The notes beneath the pieces were generated by a model, which did no database searches, was not told where the DNA came from, and saw nothing but the letters and a program-made list of their open reading frames with translations. From an uncultured Christensenellaceae bacterium (GTDB lineage Bacteria > Bacillota > Clostridia > Christensenellales > CAG-314), in assembly GCA_910585195.1 (NCBI GenBank), contig CAJUCX010000001.1, positions 186,001 to 250,000 of the forward strand: a stretch of 64,000 nucleotides of DNA. Direction: 5' to 3'. Positions 16,740 to 25,397 of this stretch are shown piece by piece. How positions within the stretch are numbered: position 1 is the stretch's first letter; each line of letters opens with the position of its first letter. Made by a program: the position numbers and the translations under genes.

Positions 16740-17153
16740 TTAAATTTGTTGATAGCCTTTAAGAAACTCCGGCAATTTTGCACAGTCTTTGCTGATTGTT
16801 ACCACTACCGAAACGCTGCTTGCTTTGGTAACCCTGTCGAGGCAAGCAAAGAAGTTGCCGAGTTCGTCAACCTGATGACCGGTGATTTTTACTATACCGT
16901 CGACGTAAATGTCGGTTATGTCGTAGTTGGTTGCAAGCATACCTTTAATAAACGCAATCAATTCGTTATCGGAAGCGATGCGATGCTCCGACATATCGTA
17001 CAGACGCACTTGATATGAAAGCGACTGTTTGTGAGAATCATCTTTATCGAGGAAAACAACGGTGCCTTTTGAGGTCTTTGCGCTATTCTCTGCCATTTCA
17101 AGAATCTTTTTGGTTTTACCGGCACCCTTATCGCCGCAAATAATTTTAATCAA
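16740..17153 (-). CDS. Small P-loop ATPase of unknown role
   Basis: 137 residues with a Walker A motif at the N terminus (ICGDKGAGKTK, residues 5-15) and YDITDIYVDGIVKI near 96, a possible Walker B strand. Related small proteins in Clostridia are often labelled hypothetical or twitching-motility-like; I cannot assign a function. The start is TTG, supported by AGGAGG nine bases upstream and by a promoter at 17183-17210. It is a single-gene unit closed by a terminator. Confidence 0.75.
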   Translation of the reverse strand: MIKIICGDKGAGKTKKILEMAENSAKTSKGTVVFLDKDDSHKQSLSYQVRLYDMSEHRIASDNELIAFIKGMLATNYDITDIYVDGIVKITGHQVDELGNFFACLDRVTKASSVSVVVTISKDCAKLPEFLKGYQQI

Positions 17154-17182
17154 TGTAATGTACCTCCTCTTTTCTTATATAT

Positions 17183-17210
17183 ATTGTAACAAAAATTAAA
17201 TTTATTTCAA
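17183..17210 (-). promoter_or_regulatory. Promoter of the P-loop gene
   Basis: Minus-strand TTGAAA (17205-17210), 16-base spacer, TACAAT (17183-17188), about 30 bases upstream of the TTG start. Confidence 0.6.
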
Positions 17211-17241
17211 GAGGTTTTGATAAATTAAGAAATTTATTTTT

Positions 17242-17362
17242 TGCACCGTCTGTCAACCCCGCAGAAACTTTCGATGCCTGCTTTTATTTCATCGGAGGGT
17301 ATGCCCAACAAATCGGCAACGCAAAAAGCACAAAGCGCGTTATAAACGTTGTGTGCGCCCAA
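17242..17362 (-). pseudogene. Decayed internal fragment of murC
   Basis: 121 bases nearly identical (three differences by eye) to 23944-24064, an internal part of murC coding for its C-terminal domain start. It has no start or stop of its own. It lies between the P-loop gene and the aminotransferase, 6.7 kb from the intact murC. The high identity means the copy is recent. The remaining DNA to 17446 shows nothing recognisable. Confidence 0.9.
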
Positions 17363-17446
17363 ACCGCGTGAAATATAATCGCAATTATTTTGTTGTTTGG
17401 CTTTGCTTTTTAAGTAAAGTGTTTTAGCGTTCCGTTGAAAAACGGA

Positions 17447-18646
17447 TTATTTTACTTTGCTCAAAAACTCTGCCATTCTATCCACGCCCTTTTTGATGTC
17501 TGCCTCGCTAGTAGCGTAAGACAAACGCAAGAAGTCAGGCGCGCCGAATCCTTCGCAAGGCACGGTCGCAACTTTGGCGTGTTTTATCAAAAGATTTGCA
17601 AAATCCAAAGCGGAGTTTATCTTTTCGCCTTCATAGGACTTGCCGAAAGTTGCGGATACGTTTACCATCATATAAAACGCGCCGTCGGGATTTATTACCG
17701 AAACAAGCGGAGCCTTCTTCAAACCGTCGTACATAAGTTTTCTTCTTCCGTCAAAAGTTTCGCGCATATTTGCGATAAAATCTTCTCCGCCCTGCAACGC
17801 AACGTAACTTGCATATTGAGTGATGCTGTTTGCGTTGGAAGTCTGATGCGATTGCAAACCGCTCATTGCCTTTGCGATTTCCGCATTAGGGCAAGCGACG
17901 TAACCCATACGCCAACCGGTCATAGAGTATGCTTTTGACATACCGTTTACTACGAAAGTACGGTCGTACATCTCTTTGGAATGTTGTGCGATGGAATAAT
18001 GTTCTTTTCCGTCGTAGACGAGTTTTTCGTAAATTTCGTCGGAAACAACCCAAATGTCGGGATATTTTTTAAGCATTTCCGCAAGAGCGCACAAACTTGC
18101 CTTGTCGTAAATTGCGCCTGTCGGATTGTTTGGCGAGTTCAAAAGAATTGCCTTTGTATTTTTTGTTATTGCCTTTTCTATCTTTTCGATATTGAGCAAG
18201 CAATGGTCCTGCGACAAATCGACGACAACGTTTTTTGCGCCGCAAAACTTTACCATCTCGGGATAAGTAAGCCAATAAGGCGCAAGCAAAATTACTTCGT
18301 CTCCTTCTTGAACAATCGTCTGAAACACGTTGTAAAGCGTTTGCTTACCGCCGGTTGATACGATTATCTGGTCAAAGTTGTAGTCGAGATTATTGTCCTT
18401 TTTAAGTTTTTTGCAAATTTGTTCTCTGAGTTCTTTGGTGCCGGGTACGGGCGTATATTTCGTCATACCTTTATCCAAAGCGGTTTTTGCCGCCTCTATG
18501 ATATAGTCTGGCGTATTGAAGTTGGGTTCGCCCGCGGCAAAACTGACGACGTCAATGCCGTCGGCTTTCATTTTATTTGCCTGCGCTGTAATTGCAAGCG
18601 TAAGACTCGGTGAAACGTTTTTGGCTCTGTCTGTAATTTTAAGCAT
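17447..18646 (-). CDS. PLP-dependent aminotransferase, aspartate type
   Basis: Class I fold-type aminotransferase, 399 residues, most like bacterial aspartate aminotransferase (AspC/AspB type 1b). Motifs: FAAGEPNFNTP near residue 35, YTPVPGTKELR near 64, LLNSPNNPTGA near 168, VVSDEIYEKLVYD near 200 and the PLP lysine in NGMSKAYSMTGWRMGY near 233. It probably makes aspartate from oxaloacetate and glutamate, which fits asnA 9 kb away. AAGGAG precedes the ATG. It follows prfA by 15 bases, so it is likely cotranscribed. Confidence 0.92.
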   Translation of the reverse strand: MLKITDRAKNVSPSLTLAITAQANKMKADGIDVVSFAAGEPNFNTPDYIIEAAKTALDKGMTKYTPVPGTKELREQICKKLKKDNNLDYNFDQIIVSTGGKQTLYNVFQTIVQEGDEVILLAPYWLTYPEMVKFCGAKNVVVDLSQDHCLLNIEKIEKAITKNTKAILLNSPNNPTGAIYDKASLCALAEMLKKYPDIWVVSDEIYEKLVYDGKEHYSIAQHSKEMYDRTFVVNGMSKAYSMTGWRMGYVACPNAEIAKAMSGLQSHQTSNANSITQYASYVALQGGEDFIANMRETFDGRRKLMYDGLKKAPLVSVINPDGAFYMMVNVSATFGKSYEGEKINSALDFANLLIKHAKVATVPCEGFGAPDFLRLSYATSEADIKKGVDRMAEFLSKVK

Positions 18647-18661
18647 AATTATATTCTCCTT

Positions 18662-19729
18662 TTATTTATCTCCCTGTAATTTAGCCGTCTGGTCGGCAAG
18701 GCGCAATGCTTCTATCATTTCGCCTATATCGCCGTCCATAAAGGTTTCTAACGAATGTAAAGTAAGACCTATTCTGTGGTCGGTAACTCTGCCTTGCGGA
18801 AAGTTGTAAGTCCTTATTCTTTCGCTTCTGTCTCCCGTACCGACTTGAAGCCGTCGGGTTTCGCTATATTCTTTTTCCGCCTGCGACTGATAGAAGTCAT
18901 AAAGTTTGCTCTTTAACGTCTTCATTGCTTTGTCGCGGTTTTTTATTTGACTGCGCTCGTCTTGACAGGCAACTACTATGCCCGTCGGCAAGTGCGTAAT
19001 GCGTATTGCGCTTTCCGTTTTGTTGACGTGCTGACCGCCTGCACCGCCGCTTCTGTAAGTATCTATTTTTAAGTCTTTTTCGTCTATGGTAATTTCTATG
19101 TCGTCGACTTCCGGCAACACTGCAACCGTTATGGTGGAAGTGTGTATTCTGCCCTGTGACTCTGTCGCGGGTATCCTTTGCACGCGGTGCACGCCGCTCT
19201 CGAATTTTAGTTTACTGTACGCCCCCGCGCCTATTACGGAAAACGTCGCCTCTTTAATTCCGCCCAGTTCCGAGTCGTTGACGTTAATTTCCTCTACCTT
19301 CCACCGCTGACGCTCGGCAAACCGAAAATACATACGCTTTACGTCGCCTGCAAACAATGCCGCTTCGTCGCCGCCGGCCCCCGCGCGGATTTCTATAATA
19401 ACGTTGTTGTCGTCGTTGGGGTCTTTCGGCAAAAGCAAAATTTTAAGTTGTTCTTCCAGTTGCAGTTTTTGCTTTTTGAGGTTGTGTATTTCTTCCTGCA
19501 ACATATCCGCCATCTCGCCGTCGGTTTCCGTTTCCGCAAGAATCAACGCTTCCTGCAAATTTTCGTCGGTCTTTTTCCAACCGTCGTATGCCTCGACGAC
19601 TTCCTGCAACGAAGAATGTTCTTTGACGAGTTTGGTCCACAGACCTTGGTTTGCAATAACTTCCGGCTGAGAAATCTGTTCTGTCAGTTGTTGAAATTTT
19701 TTCTTTATTTCGGCAAGTTTGTCAAACAC
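18662..19729 (-). CDS. prfA: Peptide chain release factor 1
   Basis: Recognises UAA and UAG stop codons. 355 residues with the codon-reading PAT motif (RIPATESQG) and the catalytic GGQ (SGGAGGQHVNKTES). I chose a GTG start at 19729 (VFDKLAEIKKK): AAAGGAG lies five bases upstream, and the longer in-frame reading is not family-like. It sits next to the gene for its methyltransferase PrmC, as in most bacteria, but with about 290 bases of repeat-containing DNA between. Confidence 0.96.
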   Translation of the reverse strand: MFDKLAEIKKKFQQLTEQISQPEVIANQGLWTKLVKEHSSLQEVVEAYDGWKKTDENLQEALILAETETDGEMADMLQEEIHNLKKQKLQLEEQLKILLLPKDPNDDNNVIIEIRAGAGGDEAALFAGDVKRMYFRFAERQRWKVEEINVNDSELGGIKEATFSVIGAGAYSKLKFESGVHRVQRIPATESQGRIHTSTITVAVLPEVDDIEITIDEKDLKIDTYRSGGAGGQHVNKTESAIRITHLPTGIVVACQDERSQIKNRDKAMKTLKSKLYDFYQSQAEKEYSETRRLQVGTGDRSERIRTYNFPQGRVTDHRIGLTLHSLETFMDGDIGEMIEALRLADQTAKLQGDK

Positions 19730-19737
19730 AAAAACTC

Positions 19738-19905
19738 CTTTCAAAAGCACAAACTTCCTGCTTCTTCCGTTGTACTTTTGGTCTGCGTGTGCCTGCGGCA
19801 CTATGTAAAAAAAATTTGCTTACGCTGCAAAATGCTTTTTGTTGTGCGGAGCGCTCAGCACAATCCGCTTTCAATAAGCACCTTATTTGAAAGCAAAGTA
19901 CTCTG
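19738..19905 (-). repeat. Dispersed intergenic repeat, copy E (short form) with related flank
   Basis: On the minus strand: GCTTTCAAATAAGG/TTATTGAAAGC hairpin, then TTGTGCTGAGCGCTCCGCACAA, then CAAAAAGCATTTTGCAGCG and GTAAGCAAATTTTTTTT. The flank 19738-19800 (AAAAGCACAAACTTCC ... TTGTACTTTT) resembles the start of the element at 23352. The rest of the gap to 20023 holds nothing else recognisable. Confidence 0.6.
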
Positions 19906-20023
19906 TTTAAGTTTAATGCAAACAATTCGTCTGCAACTCTTCGCTATTAACAAAAAAGCAACTGCGATTTTTTCTTTTAATGCGGTATATTTTATAATTT
20001 CTTTGATTTTTTAGCAACAATTT

Positions 20024-21769
20024 TTAAGCAATTTTTTTACGCAAAATTACAATTCTTTCTATACCGTTGTAATCTTTTATTTTTTCTTCCAAATTAAAGC
20101 CGTCGGCAAGCTCTATTACACTGTCGGCTTGATTTATGCCGACTTCAAAAGCCAAAATACCGTTTTCCGCCAAATAACCGCTTGCCTCGCTTAATATCTT
20201 TCTGTAAAAGTAAAGTCCGTCCGCGCCGCCGTCAAGGGCTGAAATAGGCTCGTTGTTTTTTACCACGCCGTCAAGCGTTTGTATATCTTCGGTAGGTATA
20301 TACGGCGGATTGCATATTATAACGTCATATTTGCCGTTTATATTTTCAAACAAATTTCCGCATACGCAATCGACGTCGGCGCCCAAATTTTTTGTGTTTT
20401 GTTTTGCAACTTCCAACGCATCGCGGCTGACGTCGCTAAGCGTTACTTTACAGTTTATTTTAAGCTTTACCGTAATGCCTATCGCACCGCTGCCGCAGCA
20501 TAAATCGAGCACGCTGCTGTCTCGATTGATATACTTCAACGCTTTATCAACCAGCAATTCCGTCTCGAAACGCGGTATAAGCACTCTTTCGTCTACGACA
20601 AACTTATAGCCGAAAAACTCGGTATTGCCCAAAATATATTGCAACGGTTTGCCGCCTATTCTGTCGTTAAACATCTTTTCCGCTTTTATCTGCATATACG
20701 GCGTAATCTGAATATTATCTTTAAGTTCGTCCCGTTTAAGTTTTGTCGCCTCGCACAAAATCCAGTCTATGTCGCTGGGTTCATTTATGCCGTTTGCCGC
20801 AAACAGTTCTTCCGCCTTTTTGCGGAAGTCTTTAAGCGGCATTGTTTTTGGAAACTTCTGCTCCGGTATGCTCTTATCCTGCATCATTGCCAGCACGGCG
20901 TTAAAACTTGCAATCGCAACCTCTATCATACCGTCGTCGGGTTCTTTTGTAGTCAATGCTTTTTGCAGCCAAGCCCCCGGCGCCTTCAAGGGTTTTAACA
21001 ACACGCTGTCAGACTTTGCAAGCAGTTTTAACACTTCGTAGGACAAACCCGCCACAACAGGAAGCAGCGCAAGCCTCGACAAAATGCGTATAAGCGCGTC
21101 GTCGCTCCACCCCACGAAAGAAAACACCAACACGGAAATAAACATAACCAAAAACATAAACGAAGTACCGCATCTGTCGTGAATTCTCGACGACTTACGG
21201 ACGTTTTCCACCGTAAGCGGCATTTCGTGTTCGAAACAGTTTATGGTTTTGTGTTCCGCACCGTGATACATAAAAACGCGTCTTACGTCCTTAACTTTGG
21301 ACACGGCAAACATATATATAAAAAAGATAAGCAGTCTTATTACGCCGTCTATAAGGTTTTTTACGAAGTTGCTTAAATCCCACTTTAAGTTGTCTATCAC
21401 AAATCCCGTGAGCCAGTTTGGCAACAGAAAAAACAGACCGACTGCAAGACCTATGCTGATAAGCAAAGTAAAGAAAATAAACCAGCCCATACCCTTTTCT
21501 TTTTTGTCGGTTGCCTTTTTTTCGTTGTCCTCTATAAACACTTCGCTTGACCGAAGCATTATTCTCGTGCCGTTTATCATAGAGTCGAAAAAGGCGATGA
21601 CTCCGCGCAATATCGGCACGTACGCCCACCAAGATTTTTTGTCTTTTGTGCGCGTCGTTTCCAACCTTATTTGACCGTTTTCGTCTCTAACTGCCATAGC
21701 GACTGCGCCGGTGCCCTTCATCATTACACCTTCTATAAGCGCTTGACCGCCGATGCTTGTCTTTTTCAT
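20024..21769 (-). CDS. DUF1385 membrane protein fused to PrmC methyltransferase
   Basis: 581 residues in one frame. Residues 1-300 are DUF1385: GGQALIEGVMMKG, RGVIAFFDSM, four or more membrane segments and the YHGAEHKTINCFE motif. Residues 315-581 are PrmC, the methyltransferase that methylates the GGQ glutamine of release factors: LGNTEFFGYKF, LIPRFETELLVD, LDLCCGSGAIGI and the catalytic NPPYIPTED. Separate genes for the two are often neighbours near prfA; here they are one polypeptide, which would tether PrmC to the membrane. The ATG at 21769 follows AGGTGA; a GTG two codons earlier is possible. Confidence 0.9.
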   Translation of the reverse strand: MKKTSIGGQALIEGVMMKGTGAVAMAVRDENGQIRLETTRTKDKKSWWAYVPILRGVIAFFDSMINGTRIMLRSSEVFIEDNEKKATDKKEKGMGWFIFFTLLISIGLAVGLFFLLPNWLTGFVIDNLKWDLSNFVKNLIDGVIRLLIFFIYMFAVSKVKDVRRVFMYHGAEHKTINCFEHEMPLTVENVRKSSRIHDRCGTSFMFLVMFISVLVFSFVGWSDDALIRILSRLALLPVVAGLSYEVLKLLAKSDSVLLKPLKAPGAWLQKALTTKEPDDGMIEVAIASFNAVLAMMQDKSIPEQKFPKTMPLKDFRKKAEELFAANGINEPSDIDWILCEATKLKRDELKDNIQITPYMQIKAEKMFNDRIGGKPLQYILGNTEFFGYKFVVDERVLIPRFETELLVDKALKYINRDSSVLDLCCGSGAIGITVKLKINCKVTLSDVSRDALEVAKQNTKNLGADVDCVCGNLFENINGKYDVIICNPPYIPTEDIQTLDGVVKNNEPISALDGGADGLYFYRKILSEASGYLAENGILAFEVGINQADSVIELADGFNLEEKIKDYNGIERIVILRKKIA

Positions 21770-21785
21770 TTTCACCTATAAAAAC

Positions 21786-21814
21786 AAAAAGGTACAGAAA
21801 TTACCTGCACCTTC
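21786..21814 (-). terminator. Terminator downstream of rpmE
   Basis: Minus-strand AAGGTGCAG/CTGTACCTT hairpin followed by TTTGTTTTT, between rpmE and the fusion gene. Confidence 0.6.
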
Positions 21815-21841
21815 CGCTTAACTCAAAAAAATTCGCTAAAA

Positions 21842-22045
21842 TTAAATACCGTATTTCTTTTTGAATTTGTCGACTCTACCGCCGGCGTCAACCAACTTTT
21901 GTTTACCGGTAAAGTAAGGGTGGCATTTATTGCAAATTTCCACTCTGATAACGTCGGTATTTTTTGTTGTGCCTGTTTTGAAAGTCGCGCCGCATGCGCA
22001 CACAACGTCGACTTCTTTATATTGCGGATGAATACCTTCTTTCAT
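21842..22045 (-). CDS. rpmE: 50S ribosomal protein L31, zinc type
   Basis: 67 residues, large-subunit protein. The CACG and CNKCH pairs mark the zinc-binding (C+) form. Typical segments are GIHPQYKEV, HPYFTGKQKLVD and GRVDKFKKKYG. GAGGTG precedes the ATG. Start of the rpmE-DUF1385/prmC-prfA cluster. Confidence 0.98.
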   Translation of the reverse strand: MKEGIHPQYKEVDVVCACGATFKTGTTKNTDVIRVEICNKCHPYFTGKQKLVDAGGRVDKFKKKYGI

Positions 22046-22164
22046 AATTTCACCTCATATATTTTTATCTTGCCGAACTAGTATAATTGTAAATAGATTT
22101 GTTGTCAAGCGTTTCAAAAAACTTTCCGCTACTCTTCGCTTTACATTCTTCGCTAAAAAATCTC

Positions 22165-22260
22165 GTTTGCAAAAATATTTTATTTTTGCAAACAAATTCA
22201 CGCCGAGCGTGCCGACAGTACAAAAAAATTTATGCAGCGTAAGCAAGTAAATTTTTTGAA
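22165..22260 (+). repeat. Dispersed intergenic repeat, copy F (short form)
   Basis: Hairpin GTTTGCAAAAA/TTTTTGCAAAC at about 22167-22193, then CACGCCGAGCGTGCCG, then CAAAAAAATTTATGCAGCG and GTAAATTTTTTG, which closes with the opposite strand of CAAAAAAATTTA. It lies in the divergent rpmE/dehydrogenase gap, leaving no other recognisable content there. Confidence 0.65.
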
Positions 22261-22327
22261 TATCGTCTTTAATTTTTAATTGTATATTTTCCGCCGATTT
22301 GTTATAATTTTGCCACGAGGTAAAAAT

Positions 22328-23347
22328 ATGAAATCTTATATTTTGCAAAAACCCAAAAAACTCGTGTTGGAATCAAAACCAAGCCAACAGATACCTTCCA
22401 AAGAATATGTAAAAGTAAAAGTCGACGTCGCAGGCATTTCCACCGCCGACCTAGAAGCGTTTAACGGTAAATGCAAATCGGAATTGCCCTTTACTCTCGG
22501 CAGACAGGCAGTCGGCATAATAAGCGAAGTATACCCCGACGGCGGAAGCGAATTTCAAAAAGGCGACAAAGTAATTATCGGCGGTTTCGAGCCGTGCGGC
22601 AAATGCTTCTTCTGCAAATCGGGAGAACCGCACAAGTGCGAAAATATGAACGTTTTGGGCTACAACAAAGACGGTATATTCAGCGACTTTGTAATTGTGC
22701 CGAGCAGCATAGTTTACCGTCTGCCTGACAATATGCACTATGAAACTGCGATTTTTGCGGAATACGTTTCTATGGCGCTCAATATAATCGACAAACTGAA
22801 TTTGAAACAAGGCGACCACGTTGCCATTATGTGCGCAAATCAACTCGGCTTTTTGCTTGCTCAACTTATAACGTATTATCAGGGCATTGCCATTGTAATA
22901 GACGAAAACAAAGAGCAACTTACAAAACTCGGCAACGAAAATATAAGTTATACACTAAACTCCAAGGACAAAGACTGGAAAGAGCAAGTTTCCGGCATAA
23001 CGGGCGGCAGAATGTGCGACAAAGTCGTATACATTACGGAAAGCAATCTCAGCGTAATGGACGCAACCGATATATGCGGCATAAACGGCTGTATATGTCT
23101 TGCCGGCTTTACCGAGCTTACAGAGCAATGTCCGCTTGCCAACATACACAACAAGCAGATAAACGTCGTGTCGGTAAAACACGCATACGGCAACTTTCCT
23201 TCCGCAATAAATATGCTTGCAACAAAAGTAGTAAATCCTAAACAAATAGTAGGCAAAGTTTTCCGCTTTGCGGAACTGCCGGAAAAAATGCTGTCTACGA
23301 CTTACGACGAAATGAAATATCAATGCTATCAATTCCGTATAGACTAA
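22328..23347 (+). CDS. Medium-chain dehydrogenase lacking catalytic zinc ligands
   Basis: 339 residues of the zinc alcohol dehydrogenase (MDR) family. The structural-zinc lobe is intact: CGKCFFCKSGEPHKC near residue 96. The catalytic zinc site is not: the usual Cys of GICGSD is replaced (VAGISTADLEA), and the GHE motif reads GRQ (FTLGRQAVGI). The Rossmann part (GDHVAIMCANQLGFLLAQL) lacks the classic GxGxxG. It may bind a nucleotide or substrate without the normal redox chemistry. GAGG lies before the ATG. No operon partner: a terminator follows and murC is convergent. Confidence 0.82.
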   Translation: MKSYILQKPKKLVLESKPSQQIPSKEYVKVKVDVAGISTADLEAFNGKCKSELPFTLGRQAVGIISEVYPDGGSEFQKGDKVIIGGFEPCGKCFFCKSGEPHKCENMNVLGYNKDGIFSDFVIVPSSIVYRLPDNMHYETAIFAEYVSMALNIIDKLNLKQGDHVAIMCANQLGFLLAQLITYYQGIAIVIDENKEQLTKLGNENISYTLNSKDKDWKEQVSGITGGRMCDKVVYITESNLSVMDATDICGINGCICLAGFTELTEQCPLANIHNKQINVVSVKHAYGNFPSAINMLATKVVNPKQIVGKVFRFAELPEKMLSTTYDEMKYQCYQFRID

Positions 23348-23351
23348 GCAA

Positions 23352-23447
23352 AAGCACAAAACTTCCGACTTCGTCGGTTGTGCTTTTGAACTGCGGAGAC
23401 GCTCCGCGTTCAATTCTGTTTCCAAAAAATAAATTTTTTTGAAACTA
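23352..23447 (+). repeat. Possible related intergenic repeat element
   Basis: AAAAGCACAA/TTGTGCTTTT hairpin with an inner CCGACTTCGTCGG stem, then TGCGGAGACGCTCCGCG, then CAAAAAATAAATTTTTTTG. The order hairpin, GC-rich box, A/T-rich inverted segment matches the dispersed family, but the sequence is only partly alike. Confidence 0.45.
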
Positions 23448-23469
23448 AACTATAACAATTATATTTAGC

Positions 23470-23508
23470 AAAAAGACAGCCCCTTGTACACAAGGGGCTG
23501 TCTTTCAA
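23470..23508. terminator. Bidirectional terminator between dehydrogenase and murC
   Basis: AAAGACAGCCCCTTGT/ACAAGGGGCTGTCTTT perfect stem. A runs lie on one side and T-rich sequence on the other, so it can serve both convergent genes. Confidence 0.85.
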
Positions 23509-23539
23509 AAAATATTCATTACTTCTTTACTGTTACTTT

Positions 23540-24883
23540 TTACTTCAACAGTTTTGACATTTGGTCTATATCTCCGGCACCCACCAACAAAACTGCGTCG
23601 TTGCTTTTGCTTGTTTCGTTAAGCAACCGCGCAAGCTGCGCCGAATCTTCAAAATACTTTACGTTTGTACCGTCATCTTCCATTGCCTTAGCCAAGTCTT
23701 TACTTTCAAACCCCGCTATTACGTCTTCTCTCGCGGCAAAGGTAGGTATCAAATAAACTTCGTCTGCTTTTAACGACTTTACGAAATCGTCAAACAAGCC
23801 TCTTGTTCGCGTATAAGTATGAGGCTGAAAAACAAGCCTTACCGTGTCGAAACCCATTTGCAACACTGTATCCAAAAAAGTTTTTATCTCACGCGGGTGG
23901 TGCGCATAATCGGTTATAACGGTAAACCGCCCCTTTATTATAGTGCACCGTCTGTCAACCCCGCAGAAACTCTCGATGCCTGCTTTTATTTCATCGGAGG
24001 GTATGCCCAACAAATCGGCAACGCAAAAAGCGCAAAGCGCGTTGTAAACGTTGTGTGCGCCCAATACATTTAGATTTACGGTTGCCACGTATGAACCCCG
24101 CTTAAACAAATCGAAAGAATATTTGGCGTTTTTGTGTATAACGTTTTTTGCAACGTAATCGTTATCTTCGCTCAAACCAAACTTAATTCCGTCAAAATTT
24201 TTGAGTATCTTATCGTCGCCGTTTACCACGTTTATTCCGCCGCTTTTGGTGTTTTTTGCAAAATGGCGGAAAGCGTCGGTTATGTCGTCTATGTTTTTAT
24301 AAAAATCCAAATGGTCGCTATCCACGTTTAACATACAGTTGATAAACGGATGCAGACTCAAAAAATTTGCTTTATACTCGCAGGCTTCCGCAACGCAAAT
24401 TTCACTGTCGCCCAAAAGAAAGTTTGAGTCAAAGTCCTTTACAGTGCCGCCGACAAATACCGTAGGACTTTTGTTGCAAAAATCAAGGCACTTTGAAATC
24501 ATAGCAGAGCAGGTTGTCTTACCGTGCATACCGCAAACGGCTACGCTTTTTGCAAACTCATTGAAAATTGCGCCCAAAACTTCTTCCCTGCTGGCGACTG
24601 TCTTATTTTGCATTATAAGATTTTGCAGTTCTTTGTTGTCGGGTCTTATGGCAGAGTTTATCACCACCAAATCACAGCCGCGTGCATATTTTTGCCCGTC
24701 GGGTATACCTATTGCAACGCCTTTTTCGGCAAGTTTTTGCGTATATATGCTTTCGGTCGAGTCCGAGCCGGAAATCTTTATGCCTTTTGAGAATAGATAT
24801 TGCGCCAAAGCGGACATACTTACGCCGCCGATACCGATAAAATGAATATGACGGCAAGAAAACAGGTTTTTTTGGTTTAACAT
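23540..24883 (-). CDS. murC: UDP-N-acetylmuramate--L-alanine ligase
   Basis: Adds L-alanine to UDP-MurNAc in peptidoglycan synthesis, using ATP. 447 residues: HIHFIGIGGVSMSALAQYL at the N terminus, the ATP loop CGMHGKTTCSAM near 117, YDAHHPREI-like TDYAHHPREI near 328 and FQPHTYTRT near 352. The ATG at 24883 (MLNQKN) gives a family-typical N terminus; there is no Shine-Dalgarno sequence, but CATAAT lies seven bases upstream, so a leaderless start is possible. An internal piece is duplicated at 17242-17362. Confidence 0.95.
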   Translation of the reverse strand: MLNQKNLFSCRHIHFIGIGGVSMSALAQYLFSKGIKISGSDSTESIYTQKLAEKGVAIGIPDGQKYARGCDLVVINSAIRPDNKELQNLIMQNKTVASREEVLGAIFNEFAKSVAVCGMHGKTTCSAMISKCLDFCNKSPTVFVGGTVKDFDSNFLLGDSEICVAEACEYKANFLSLHPFINCMLNVDSDHLDFYKNIDDITDAFRHFAKNTKSGGINVVNGDDKILKNFDGIKFGLSEDNDYVAKNVIHKNAKYSFDLFKRGSYVATVNLNVLGAHNVYNALCAFCVADLLGIPSDEIKAGIESFCGVDRRCTIIKGRFTVITDYAHHPREIKTFLDTVLQMGFDTVRLVFQPHTYTRTRGLFDDFVKSLKADEVYLIPTFAAREDVIAGFESKDLAKAMEDDGTNVKYFEDSAQLARLLNETSKSNDAVLLVGAGDIDQMSKLLK

Positions 24884-25016
24884 ACAGTAAATTATGTTTT
24901 TTTTTCTTTTTTTGTGAATAATTTCCAAAATTTGTTAAATAATTTTGAAAAACGTATTGAATTAGCCAAAAAAATGATTTATAATATTGACATCAAATAA
25001 AGGAAGGACTACTCCG

Positions 25017-25274
25017 ATGAAAATTTCAGAAGTGCGTATTCGCAAAGTTGAAAAAGAAGACAGCAAACTTAAAGCAGTTGCTTCGGTAACTATCGACGAT
25101 TGTTTCGTCGTGCACGACATTAAAATAATACAGGGCGAAAGCAACTTGTTTATCGCAATGCCTAGCAAAAAGACCAAAGAAGGCGAATATAAAGACATTG
25201 CCCACCCGATAAATCCGGAAACCAGACAAGAACTGTCAGATGCAATCCTGAAAGCATACGACGCTGCGGAATAA
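25017..25274 (+). CDS. spoVG: SpoVG-family RNA/DNA-binding regulator
   Basis: 85 residues matching SpoVG throughout (MKISEVRIRKVE, LKAVASVTIDDCFVVHDIKI, MPSKKTKEGEYKDIAHPI). The family binds nucleic acid and affects septum formation in sporulation and many genes in non-sporulators. GGAAGGA precedes the ATG; the earlier in-frame start was not used. A terminator follows. Confidence 0.97.
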   Translation: MKISEVRIRKVEKEDSKLKAVASVTIDDCFVVHDIKIIQGESNLFIAMPSKKTKEGEYKDIAHPINPETRQELSDAILKAYDAAE

Positions 25275-25359
25275 CGGCAGCAACGGTTTATTTTGAACTT
25301 TTTTGAAAATAGGCAAATACTTTTTCGACAAACAGACCGTTAAACGCAAATCCCAAAAA

Positions 25360-25397
25360 TAAAAAACCGTACTGTTACAGTACGGTTTTATTTTTTA
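25360..25397. terminator. Bidirectional terminator between spoVG and THUMP methyltransferase
   Basis: AAAACCGTACTG/CAGTACGGTTTT stem with loop TTA and A/T runs on both sides. Confidence 0.85.

Noticed and set aside
16558..16740. T-box or TRAP site controlling trpS
   Set aside because: No specifier loop or T-box sequence and no GAG/UAG repeats. The hairpin there is better read as the terminator of the upstream gene.
19729..19801. Longer N terminus for prfA
   Set aside because: The extra 24 residues do not resemble RF1, and a good ribosome binding site precedes the GTG at 19729.
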